DNA from: Nephrocerus scutellatus
Taxonomy: Eukaryota; Arthropoda; Insecta; Diptera; Pipunculidae
Length of the DNA stretch: 64,000 nt
Assembly: GCA_947095585.1 (NCBI GenBank)
Contig: OX352765.1
Span: forward strand, 16,986,444 to 17,050,443
Reading direction: 5' to 3'
Under the pieces are notes generated by a model. The model saw only the letters and a list, made by a program, of their open reading frames with translations. It ran no database searches and was not told the origin of the DNA. A program made the position numbers and the translations under genes. How positions within the stretch are numbered: position 1 is the stretch's first letter; each line of letters starts with the position of its first letter. Positions 12,030 through 22,926 of the stretch are shown in pieces.

Positions 12030-13140
12030 CATATGGACAACTCTATTCTGAATTCTACCAAGATAATTCAAATGCGATTTTGGAGCCCCAACCCATACAT
12101 ACGAATTAAATTCAAAAATTGGCCTAACACAAGTATCATATAAACTTAATACTTCAAAGGTGGTGAACGTTGAAGTAGAAGCTACATTACATTATTTTTG
12201 AATGACAAAATCAATGGAAGCCGATAGCGTTGTATCATCAGCAAATGAATGGATATCACAGGATAGGAAGAAGATAATAGGTCATTAATATATATTAATA
12301 AAAGCAAAGGTGACAAGGGTAACCGTTGTGATACGCCACCATTGACTCCATGGGGAGATGAGGAAATACCATTCAATACAACTTTTATTTTGCGGTTCCA
12401 TAAATAATCCTCAAACCATGCAATGTCTAAGTAGAGCGAACGAACCTTATTTATAAGACTATCACGCCATACTCTGTCAAAAGCCTTAGAAATATCCAAG
12501 GACACAACGCTTGAGATTTTCAATGCGTCGCTCCCAACAAAGAGTCATGCACGTCATGAGTTTAACTGAAGAGCGATTTTTACGAAATCCATACTGCAGA
12601 TCGCAAAAAAGAACATTCGAATCAAGATAGCGCATTAGTCTGAAATTAATGATAGATTCCATTACCTTCGATAGAACAGACAACAAAGCAATATGGCGGT
12701 AGTTAATTGGTGCAGATTTATCACCTTTTTTCGGAACGGAACGATCTGAATATTAGCTATTTTTCAAATTGACGGAAAAACACCAGTCTTCATTGAGAGA
12801 TGAAACAATTTGCTAAGCGGTTTCGGCAAACTATGATGACATATTTTCAATACTAATAGCGGAATATTGACAATGAAATAAGCTATAAAATTGGTCCAGG
12901 AGCAATAACAAATTAAAAAAAAAATAAAAATAAAACAAATCAATACTACAAATGCAAGCAGTAGTGGATTAAAACTTCGTAATTTTCCTGTAATTAGAGA
13001 CTTTTTACAATGACAGATACTAGCATAGGAAAATAGTATTTCTATGTATACCAGTAAAATACCGACGATATAGGCGACTTGGTATGTGCACTGATGCAGA
13101 ACAAAACTTAAAAAGGCAAAATGTGGAAACAGCAAACGGA
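12030..13140 (-). mobile_element. CR1-like retrotransposon fragment, RT domain
   Basis: Minus-strand RT pseudogene. In order from 12860 down: LPKPLSKLFHLSMKTGVFPS, then KKGDKSAPINYRHIALLSVL, FCDLQYGFRKNRSS, VVSLDISKAFDRVWRDSLI, a GGVSQRLPLSPLLLLIYIND palm motif near 12300, the HSFADDTTLSAS box in a shifted frame near 12225-12265, and near 12040-12130 the thumb words TCVRPIFEF and VWVGAPKSHLNYLGRIQNR. The endonuclease is missing, as is most of the C-terminus. The catalytic FADD survives in sequence but out of frame. The related 3' ends at 41795 and 49735 pick up where this copy stops. 12840-13140 is only weakly assigned. Confidence 0.75.
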
Positions 13141-15968
13141 ATTTCTAATGAGGGAGTAAAGTAACATGATTTACACATAACTATCGTACTAAGTTTTATA
13201 ACGAGGAAGAAATGAACGCACGAAAGTGCATTGAATAATTATGGCGACTGCTAGCTGAGTAAAAAAGAAGGACAGGAAATCATTTGACAAACATATAGTA
13301 GTCTTATAGTTTGACTTTTTTAATTACTCGATCTGCTACAATTCTGCTTGTTACCCTGAAAAATATAACGTACATTACGTGGCACACTAACGACCCGAAC
13401 TTCAAACGCTTTTTGCGAAAATTAAAAAAAAACTGATATCAGTACCCAAAAACACAGAATCAAATGTTTCAGCTTTTTATTGGAATATGTGTACCCTTAT
13501 AAAAGATGAGAGTTCCTAAAATACTCTTTGAGTGGTATCTTCTCAATATACCCGTATATCTTTTTGTAATGCTCATCAAATGTGAAAACGCTAAACAAAC
13601 CGAAGGACACCATCTTCATCAAAATCGCGCACAAAATAATCTTCCAGCGAAGCATAATTGTATTGTTAGGTTGTTGAAGAGAAGCTCTCACGGCCTTTGT
13701 GTTGTGTGACTTTTTCTGTTATTCTAAACTTTATCCTTTATACTTGTATAGTCCTTCTGCAGTAGATACATGGATGTGTGCTCTTTCGGTTCAGATCATT
13801 CAGAATATGAATTTATATCAAGATGTTGTTATTCTATGCAAAAGCTACGATGCTAGTCGGGTAAAGTTCTTAAAATTCAGATTTGTTTTCCCAATAAAAC
13901 GTGTTCTTAATTCAGATGTGGTGTCTCTTTATAAGAGACGAATATATTAATGTCTTAAAAGAGTTTGAAAGTTTAAGTGAAATGTTAAAAAAAATCTGCA
14001 TAATCGACATAGTTATTATGCACAGAGATCCCCCAATGAAATTTCAACTATTGTTTTAAAATCGATAGTGGAGAATACAAAATCATCTGAAAATGAAAAG
14101 TACTCTCTACTAGTTTTCATTGTATAGTTGCTAGTGTAGGACTAGTTTTTCTCGCACACATGCCTAGTGGATATTCGTAAAATTATAAAATCTATTTTTC
14201 GCTGTCCACTCAAATCTCAGATACCTAGGTATGTCATCACCTTAGTTTGAAGGCAGAGTCTACTGGCATAAGAAGAAGAAATTGTCGACATCTGAAGGGA
14301 ATAATACTAAGAAAAGTGTCATAACTTATTTTTTTTAAATTTGGCATTGAAATTTTGGGAAACATCCCATGAATCATTTATTTTGTCTTCTTTATACTTT
14401 TGTTAACTCAGTGATATTTTTCATATTCTCACAACAACTCATGCCTACTGTTTATTTTAGTAAGTGCCGGGAGTTGCAGACTTCTTCAACAATCGGCCGC
14501 TTGCTAGATGCCAGCATAATTTGCTTGCATTTCGGACAATATTATTGTTGTCCTCAAAATTGTTGCACAATCAGAACAATTCAACTAGGATTCCCTTGGC
14601 ACGTGACTAGAATTTGTAATTATAATGCAAACTTCCAGGATAAGTACACACAGACATATCCATACTCGCACAGCATTTCACTTGACCACTTTCATGAAAA
14701 CAGAAGATATTTTCTCAGCTGAAAACTTTCTGGAATCGTCCGGATGCATTTAAGTCAAATAAGAACCAAACGAAATCATTGAACAGCCGAAGCAAAAAAT
14801 TCTAGAGACCCCAAGCTTAGCAGCTTGAGATTTCTACCGAATCTTGTGCGTATTTTCACCTTTTCTTTTGTCTCAAGAGGAGCATCTGTTCAGTTCACTG
14901 CAAATGAAACATCCGAATTGCACTATTCTCGGTGGGCTGGAGTAGAGTATCCTCTACACATACACAATAGGATGCAACTATACAATGAAATCATCATTTG
15001 AATGGGGATAACATCTTCTACACGTACACAAATGCAAATGCTCTTAGCGAAGCCATTGTGAGATACGCAAATTTCATTTTGCGCTCTTACGTGTGAGCTC
15101 GGCATGAGTCGAAGGTGAATGTTTTGCATAAAACATGTCGCGTGTGAATTTGAGTGTGTGTGTTCTTTAGTTACGATTTGCGTCGAAATAATTTTAATTG
15201 TGTGACAATTGTTAGTTGGTTTGGACGGTACATGGCATTCTTCCTGCTCTTCCCGGCTTTTCTCAAATTATTTGTTCTGTCATCATAAAACAAAGCATTG
15301 CCATTGTCATGGAATGCGATGTCACACACTGAGTCCATTGTGCACATCACAAAGCACTACTATACACGAATAACGCTTGAATAGTGATTATTTAAAAATA
15401 AACTAAATATCGTTGAGATAGAATCTACAGGAATATGCCTCCTCTAATACTGGGCGTCAGATATGGGAGGGAGATATGCGGCTATTAGATTTAAATGTCT
15501 TTTGCTGAGCACTAAAATCTGAAATACGTATGGATATCCCAGTAGTGGTATGATTTATGTATACAATACAGGTGAAAAAAAGACAAGCCTGTTATTTATT
15601 TGTGTTAAATTACACCCTATTACTATTATTACTATACATATTACTTCCGACTGTCAGATTTCCGTCAAAATTATCTGGCCTCTCACAATTTATGTAAAAA
15701 GCTAAAATGTAAATTTTTATCAGGATACGGTCAGCCGTCTGGATAGACAGACGTACATACAGACATACAGACAGACAGATAGAGATTTTTTTATTTTCGC
15801 TTTTTCTGACTTAAGATATGGGTAAATCTAAAGTAAATCTGCAAAAATCCTGAGTTCGAAAATTTTCATGAATATTATACTTCCTTTTACTATTTAAAAG
15901 AAAGTGAAATCAATATCCCTTTTAAAAAGAAACCTTTCCCAAAAATAAATGTTTAGCTGATGTATAAA
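13141..15968. other. Unassigned AT-rich DNA
   Basis: No element recognised. Overlapping 60-117 codon frames near 13500-13950 and 14369-14722 have no domain I recognise. Near 15755-15780 is a short GACA-rich stretch (ACAGACAGACAG) of the kind often left by old insertions. Confidence 0.5.
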
Positions 15969-16140
15969 AATAATATTCGGCGCGGCCAGACCGTTGCGGT
16001 CCAAGGCATAGCTTTGTGTTGTGCTTGTATATTTTTGCACACAAATTGAAGGGACCTACAATTTAATGCCGAATCCGAGCAGTGAATTGAGAAGCTTGCT
16101 GCTCAGCAGCCATGCAGTTATCCACAGAGCCACGGCACTC
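15969..16140 (-). mobile_element. SINE copy with internal deletion
   Basis: Minus-strand member of the tRNA-derived SINE family. The 3' side is intact: ATATT tail, GGACCGCAACGGTCT hairpin, TGTGTGCAAAAATATACAAG. The head is recognisable as GTGGCTCTGTGGATAA near 16115-16135. About 100 bp between the GAAGCTT word and the tRNA-like head are missing, so B-box and body landmarks are absent. Confidence 0.75.
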
Positions 16141-16754
16141 ACTGATGTATACGTTAATTTAATGACACTTAGATTTGTATTAAAAAAATAACTTTATTTA
16201 ACTTAGCGTAGAGCTTATAATTACAATTATATTTAAGCAGCTGAACCAAGGTGATTTTTAATGCCCAAACATCGAGTTTGGGTTCACTCAAGACGCATTG
16301 TCGGCATTCCTGGAATGAATGTGTTAATGCGATAACAAATGATCAATCTGATTCCTGGAACGAATGTGTTAGTATGATAGGAGGTGTTCAATCTACTGAC
16401 TCTATGGGAATCGGCATTATTCATGTTGTTAAACTTGGGTTTCGGTTGCTAACTTATACTTACTTTGCAACCCAAATGGGCGCAGTTATGTAATAAAGAC
16501 TGCAGCATACATGAACTTAAATGCAAATGTCTTTAATCGATTAAGAACTCATATTCTTGTATATAAACCTATATCTTTTTGAAAATAAAGATAGTTCTTA
16601 AATATAATTTAACGTGTTATTATCCATCCGATTTATATACTTCTTACCTATACCTAATTGGTACAAAACCAAAAGTATCGATGCCAAAAGTACTTGGTAT
16701 CACAACAAAAGTATCGAGTAAGTACTTTTATTTACTTGTATCGATTCCATATCA
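16141..16754. other. Unassigned DNA with a 45-bp direct duplication
   Basis: The word TTCCTGGAATGAATGTGTTA at 16307 recurs with two changes at 16352, giving two diverged units 45 bp apart. Near 16665-16730 the word AAAAGTATCGA occurs twice, with AAAAGTACTT and its inverse nearby. No gene recognised. Confidence 0.5.
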
Positions 16755-16985
16755 ACGGCTCTTATGAACTTAAGATATGGTGGGGGTTCAGTGATTGCCG
16801 TGTAGACTTCGAGATAACGTGAGCTCCCATCTGGTCTCCCCTCTGTTGGATCATTGCTCCGCCTTTATTGATAAGGTGCCATGGGGTTTCCTCCGCTTCC
16901 CCACAAGGCCTGCAGCTGCCATTCTCTTATAGTTTTAATTTCTTTAGGTGCCTCTTCAGTCTACAATGTTCTGTTAGGAAACCCG
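16755..16985 (-). mobile_element. LOA-like 3' fragment (C-terminal zinc-knuckle region)
   Basis: Minus strand reads LRIITGFLTEHCRLKRHL, then after one stop ENGSCRPCGEAEETPWHLI, and keeps going without a recognised family end. The pattern T-G/E-H-C-x-L and C-x2-C-x6-8-H is typical of the C-terminus of RNase H-bearing non-LTR elements (LOA, I and R1 groups). It lies immediately 3' of the A-tract that ends the next LOA-like copy, in the same orientation. Confidence 0.6.
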
Positions 16986-16994
16986 TAATGATTC

Positions 16995-17746
16995 TTAAGT
17001 TTTTTTTCTAAAACATCTCTAGCCCAAGTGGTTGATACTATGCGACCTTAAAACATATTTTGTATCATAGGCTGTAACTAATCTATGAGACCTACTACCT
17101 CCCTTATGCGACCTAAAAACATATTTTGTATCATAGGCTGTAACTAATCTATGAGACCTATTATCTCCCTTATGCGACCTAAAAACATATTTTGTATCAT
17201 AGGCTGTAACTAATCTATGAGACCTACTACCTCCCTTATGAAAGACATTATGTCTTTAGGGGCAGAGCTTCCAATATGCATCGACAAAAAAGTTGCCTTA
17301 TTAAAAATATGTCTTCTTAACCAGATCAACGCTGGACAGTCACACAGAGTGTACACGGATGGTTCATAATCCTCCGAGCAGAACCTACATTCAGTGTCTG
17401 AGCCCAGATTAATTCTGCCAAGTTGATATCGCAAGCCACAGTGACCTGTGAGAAAGTTCACCAGCTTTCTGATACTATCCTTGTCTAGATCAAGTATTTC
17501 CTTATAGGAAAAGGGCCTGATTAATCGTTTGGATTGTCTTAGCACACTTATTAATCATTCCTGTGGCCCTGTTGACACCACAGTATGTTTCCGGTCCTAA
17601 GAACGCAGATGTCGATCCATCCCTGGCTAGTTCATCTGCACATTCGTTGTGTGCAATACCCTTGTGACCAGAGACCCAACCGAGCTTAACCCTGTTATGC
17701 CTTGCTAGGAATTGTAGTGCATCGTAGCAGCATGATTCTTTTTTTT
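16995..17746 (-). mobile_element. LOA-like fragment: end of RNase H to 3' end
   Basis: Minus strand. The end of the RNase H domain (LGWVSGHKGIAHNECADELA) is near 17635-17700, followed by GPETYCGVN. Then come KLVNFLTGHCGLRYQLGRIN and the zinc-knuckle-like CRFCSEDYEPSVYTLCDCPA near 17330-17460, and the terminal FIREVVGLID with its stop near 17210. The 3' end is an eight-A tract near 17000. The product region is split into two frames. Its C-terminus and stop lie inside the 66-bp tandem triplication annotated separately. Confidence 0.75.
17041..17238. repeat. Three tandem 66-bp units over a LOA-like stop codon
   Basis: The unit starts TGCGACCTAAAAACATATTT and ends CCCTTATG; it begins at 17041, 17107 and 17173, exactly 66 bp apart with only a few substitutions between units. 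On the minus strand each unit encodes REVVGLID or REIIGLID followed by a stop and then LQPMIQNMF. The duplication thus copies the last codons, the stop and the start of the 3' UTR of the LOA-like element. The near identity of the units suggests the expansion is younger than the element. Confidence 0.9.
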
Positions 17747-17756
17747 TACTTTTGCT

Positions 17757-17960
17757 AAGTCCCAATATCGAGCGAGACCTCTTTGGGTCATAGTTATCCA
17801 TCATTTCCCTTGCTTGTCGTAGGCCCGGGAGATTTTCCCATCTTACGGAAGTAGCTGCCTTACCTATTCTGCGTATCTCCCCCCCGTATTATGCGCTACT
17901 ATATGCCACAGAATGGTTCTGACCTTACAAGCGGAGTTTCTGCTCCTTTATTAGCGAGCA
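17757..17960 (-). mobile_element. Third LOA-like piece, upstream of an A-tract
   Basis: Minus strand reads IGKAATSVRWENLPGLRQA, then REMMDNYDPKRSRSILGLSK, which belongs after the RNase H domain in this kind of element. Yet it lies 5' of the RNase H end of the 16995-17746 copy, separated from it by an A-rich run near 17748-17756. The domain order is therefore wrong for a single element and implies nested or serial insertion. Confidence 0.5.
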
Positions 17961-20814
17961 TATCCGCTCTAATCCTTATCGATATTCTATTCTAAGCTAC
18001 TTTTCAAGACGTACAGTTATGTTATCCATTGAAGGAACTCAATGTGGAATTACCCTGAAAAATATTATCCAAATTAGTATTTAAATTGATTTAAATATGA
18101 TTTCGAAGTGACTGTATCGATTTGAATTAAATTAAATTTTTCCTTTAGACTATTGAAAGATGTAAAGAGTAATCAAATCTACTCAACCTAAGTGACCACA
18201 ACTCTACAAGACCCATTGCATAAAAAGAAGACGACTGTACCGTTTAGCTTAGCCAGAACATAACCAATACGCTAATAGTATATTACATAACAAGCGAGGA
18301 AAGTGGAGATTATCGTGCGAGTCAGAAGCTTGAAGCACGAGGCGTTAGCCCAGTTCGGCAATCTAATGAGCATTAGGAGCACTTTTCTGCGAGTAATGTA
18401 CGATAATTTTCACACGACAAAACCCGGTTTTTCTGCTAAACCGGTTATGCGCAATGCAAAATTACTCTGGGAATGTGTGTTCGCTGTGACTGCAGTAAAT
18501 AACAAAAGTATTTTATATGTTAACTCACTAGTGTGTATAACGGCTACTTTCGAAGCTGGGTTATAGTGTAAGAAACAGTAACTGTCATCTATGGGCATGT
18601 GAAAAGAAATTAACTTTTATTTATAGAAATAAACGATTTCTTAACATCACTTCATATTCCCACTGCAAGCAGTCGATCTTCGCAAAACACAGACGTAACT
18701 TATGACGAGCGACACCGACACGGGTTATCATCTAGTTAAGTCATAGTTATCGACTATCTTCTTTGTAAATAGTTGTCGTTGGCTTACTTAAAAAAATTAT
18801 ATGTATACCTTTCTTTCATTATTTGCCTCTACTTCTACTACTACCTCCAATCCGCCAATCTGATGATTTATATTTGTAGAATAAACAAAAACAAAGCGAG
18901 AAAAAGTTCATCGAAATTTTGCATCTATGCAACTTTATCACCAAGCCGAGAAATTTGTTGTAAAACGTATTCAATTTTTATTTCTAAGAAAGCAAAACTT
19001 CCAATTTCACCAAATGCTATGAGTATAATCAGATATGAGCGCAGACCGAATTGACCCAGAAATTTGGATAAACTTCGAAGGCGTTATCTACGTGTAACAT
19101 TATTGTTGTGCTCTAATTCACATCAGCTATCCACAAGAGAGGATTACCCAGTTGCATGAAAAGTTTATCACTGTGGGCAGAAATCAGAAAAGTGTTTCCT
19201 TTCATGCTCAGATTAGCATTAGCACTGGCCGGCACTGAAGTTGGCACAAATTACAACCCATTGACGACCTCTACAAACGCACGTTGCAACGTCCATCCCC
19301 TTACAAAGTGTTGAAAAGCAGTTTTTTGGTCATTTTGTATTGGTATGGACGACTCCAAAGTGGACTGACTACAGCGCTCTACGCTCTAACTCGGAGCCCT
19401 TTCAAATGCGAAAGTTTAAAAGTTTCTCAAGTTGCTAACTTGTGAGGCTCGTATATTTAACGATGCGTTAGAGATGAGAAGTACAGTTCAGCTGAACTCT
19501 GAAGCGTATAAACCTGAAGCGTATAAACCTCCAGTACAATAGCATCTGGCTCTAATGCAGAGACTCTAGAACACACATAAGTTTTGCATCTCATATTTTG
19601 CACACTTTGTGCTGCACTTCCGAACGGATGTACGAAACACACCTGACCTGTGTCCCTGTGTGACCACCACATTGCACTACAATGCAAATTGCTACCGCAC
19701 GCACGACATGGAAAACTTTCTTCCTAAACAGAAGCAACTTAGGATGCACAGCAAGGACATTTTGAAAGAAAATTTCAATAAAAAATCTATTCGGTTGGGC
19801 GGCACAATGTTTTCAAATTTTGTGAATTCGCAGACATAAGTTCTTTTGCCTTGCGACATTATCCTGCGGCAGTATTGTACAATTTCTTCACGAATTGTAC
19901 ACAAATTAAAGTTTGTAAGCGTTTGTTTGTTTGAAATATATTTTAACCGGAAATTGACGTTAGCATAATACGCAATAAGTGTTCGTGTATCTTTATTTCT
20001 TGATTTCTATACGTAAAATACATCAGGACATTTGTACGTGCAAATGTGATGCGGAAAATACTCTTCTTCACAACAGTTCGACTGGAGCAACAACTCACAT
20101 TGAACTCGAGCGTAAACTTTTCATGGTGGATTTTCTGACTGAATAAATTTTCGCAGCATTACGCTTCGCGTACTGCTTCCTATCAATATGCACAGAAGCA
20201 CGTACGAGGCACACAGTAACTCCTTCATGTCGGATTCCAGATATTCCACCACGTTATCGTAGCTCGCGGCTGTTTATCAGCTGTTTGGAAGACTTGCAGT
20301 CATTTTGGCGGAAATGAAACTAATTAATTGTGCTGTGCATCACAGAGTAGTTCCGATATGTGAAATTTCACCAGCGCTTTGCTTAAAAGACTGAATGCCC
20401 GCGATGTGTATATCTGCGTTTCAAACCAACAAAAGTTTGGGATGCTTTCAATTATCAAGTTATTCACTGGATTTGCAGTAGAATAATAAGAAGTTAAACT
20501 AATTTAATTAATTCATGTTCATATAAATGTAAAATGGTTCTAGTTTACGGTTATATAGACATTCCCCTGAAATATTGCACACATAAGCCATGTTTTCCGA
20601 CATTGTGGACTTTTGCTACAGTCTTGACTCTAATTGGTCATATTACGTACCGAGCTTTGCAACCGACCTTATAGGGATGGTGAACTCAAAGGGAAGTATC
20701 TTAGAAGAAATAATCTACGAAGAAAGGCTGTTTGGAACTTGGAAGCTCTCGAATAGCACAAGAGTGAAGGTCACACCTCGCGCAAAAGTTGCCCTATAGA
20801 ATATGAGGTTTCAC
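17961..20814. other. Unassigned DNA
   Basis: No gene or element recognised. Small structures: CCGGTTT and AAACCGG arms 7 bp apart at about 18423-18444, and a perfect 15-bp duplication (GAAGCGTATAAACCT twice) at 19501-19530. Confidence 0.5.
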
Positions 20815-20865
20815 ATTCTGGTACTACAATGATAAAGGCGATAATCTGATCGCCGATTTTATGTC
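20815..20865 (+). mobile_element. Tiny RTE-like family A scrap
   Basis: About 45 bp (GATAATCTGATCGCCGAT and flanks) match the pre-RT linker present on plus at 6350-6392 and, inverted, at 39811-39840. Too short to tell insertion from rearrangement. Confidence 0.4.
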
Positions 20866-21509
20866 TTGCGATGTATACAAAAAGAAAGGCTAGTAGGAGA
20901 ACAGTAAACGGAATGTAGCAGTTCCTAGCCGAAACATAAGCTAGTAATTATTATTCTAAATTAAAATTATGCGGTCAGTGATCAGCTCTAGAACACAAAT
21001 GAAACATATAAATTATCTTCTTTATATATTAAAAATAGTAAATCCCATGACTAGATAAGACTCGTTTTCAATTATTGTCAAATGTAAAATGTATCGCCTA
21101 CTTTTAAACGTTATATTAATTATGAAAAGCTGAAAGTCGCAATCGTTTTACAGTCTACCCACAACTACATTGTTACTTAGGAATGCTTAATGGAATACAG
21201 GAAATATGTCGTTGCCGCAACCGCCACCAAGTGTAAGCGTTGAGCTATAAACCAGGTCAAAACTATTAGTCGTCGGGAGAAAATGGTCGATGGCTCATGT
21301 ACAAAAAGCTAAAATAATGAGTTTTGACAAGAAAATAAAATGGTAAAGCACAAACAAGTACGTTTAGATCCCATCAGTATTCTAATTACTCATAGACATA
21401 GATTACTCTCACTTAAACACGCACGCACAAAAAATACAATCCCAAAACAAAGCTTTTTTTGGACGTGAATGTGAGTGGAGAAATGCTCACTCACACAACC
21501 AAAAAAAAA
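20866..21509. other. Unassigned DNA
   Basis: Nothing recognised between the family A scrap and the family A 3' end at 21510. Confidence 0.5.
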
Positions 21510-22926
21510 TCATCATCATCATCATATTTGGTTCTATTAACGGGGTCCGGTCCTGGCCTACCACAGAAAATCTCTCCACCGGTCCCGATTTCAAGTCGGT
21601 GTCATTCAGTTAGGCATCCTTAAACTATGGTCGTGTTCTACGGCAGCCTTCCAGCATAGGCTTGGTCGGTCCCACTGTCGTGTCCTATAAATCCTACTGC
21701 AAAGGACTTTCTGAGCAGGATCCGCTCATGCGAGTTAGGAGTCCTGTGACACCGGAGCCTTTTAATTCTTAAATTCTGTTCACGATGTCGATAACGTGGT
21801 AACGCTCTTAGATCTCATAATTTTAGCGTCTCCGGAATCGTTTTCTCACATACTCACATACGGCGCCAAAAATTCCCCGTAAGAATTTTCTCTCTAGCGC
21901 GTCTAAGAGGTCAGCATGGTTTTTGGTAAGCATCAAAGTCTCGGAGTCATATGTAAGTACTGGTACGACCATTGTCTTTTACCCCAGCAGTTTGAATGGT
22001 GTAATTCCTGGGATCTTGATAGACTAAAGTTTTTTGGCTTTAAGCAATAAGGCGTGTGTTTCTGGTTCCATGCTATATTCGGCTGCTTCATTTTGACCAG
22101 AATGAAAGAAGGAAGGATTGCACTTCTTTAAATTCGAGATCCATTATTTTAATTGAAGGACCAATGTTGGAACTTCTGCTGTACTTTGTTTTGTTCTCAT
22201 TTATGTGCAACCCCAAATTTCATGCCGTCCACTCAATCTGGAAAGCTCCCTGTACAGCTTTCGGGTTTCTACCAACGATGTCAATAGAGTATGCGCTAGT
22301 CAGTATCTGCACGGACTTATATTGTTTCTCTCACCTGAGTTTCAGATCGCTTTCTCCAACACCAGGTACAAGGGAATGCAGGCCCATCCATCCCCATGTC
22401 GGAGCGTGACATAGATTTCAAATGGGCTGGATACTGATCCAGATATTTACTTGGCTTACAACATTGTTAATGGTCAAGCTAAATAGTTTATAAAGTTCTA
22501 CTTCTACGCGGTACTCAACAGCATAATAGCACGACAATTGCTGCACGTCATGATATCTGCCTTCTTACGTATGGAGTTTTCTGGCATCGTTTTTTTCCTC
22601 TCCTGCTTGCACTATTGATTCATGAATTGTTTGGTGTAGTGCGGGACCTCCTGAATGAATCAGCTCCCATCTGATACTATCTGATCCCGAGGCCTTACTA
22701 TTTTTAAGACGATTTATCGCTCTGCTAACTTCACCTATGTTAAGTAATGGCAGCATAGTGTGATTGTCCGTCTTTGGTGAAGCCTCTAATTCCTCAGTTA
22801 GCTGGTCATTTAGTAACTTATGAAAGTACTTTTCCCATCGCTCTAAGATGCCTTTAAGATCAGATTACACTCAACGCGGTGCCTGGTGCAGTACTTACTT
22901 TCTGTACTACTATTCTAGTTCACTCA
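21510..22926 (-). mobile_element. RTE-like family A, copy 2, with intact 3' end
   Basis: Minus strand. The 3' end is complete: a (TGA)n tail at 21510-21525 preceded by the family terminus CCAAATATGATGATG. Recognisable parts include a diverged thumb region near 21880-22060, the segment where the catalytic box should be near 22275-22320 (now reading QILTSAYSID, so YADD is destroyed), and INRLKNSKASGSDSIRWELI near 22665-22730. A large internal deletion removes much of the RT fingers. It stops at about 22926, head to head with a plus-strand LOA-like copy. Confidence 0.75.

Noticed and set aside
13497..13950. Overlapping 64-83 codon frames on both strands, one with a signal-like N-terminus
   Set aside because: No domain, no splice context, and frames occur on both strands at once, as expected by chance.
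14369..14722. 117-codon frame on plus
   Set aside because: Composition resembles translated non-coding DNA (Phe, Cys, Tyr, His mix) and no domain is seen.
17041..17238. Direct repeats that could suggest a CRISPR-like array
   Set aside because: Contiguous 66-bp tandem units with no spacers, lying over a retrotransposon C-terminus.
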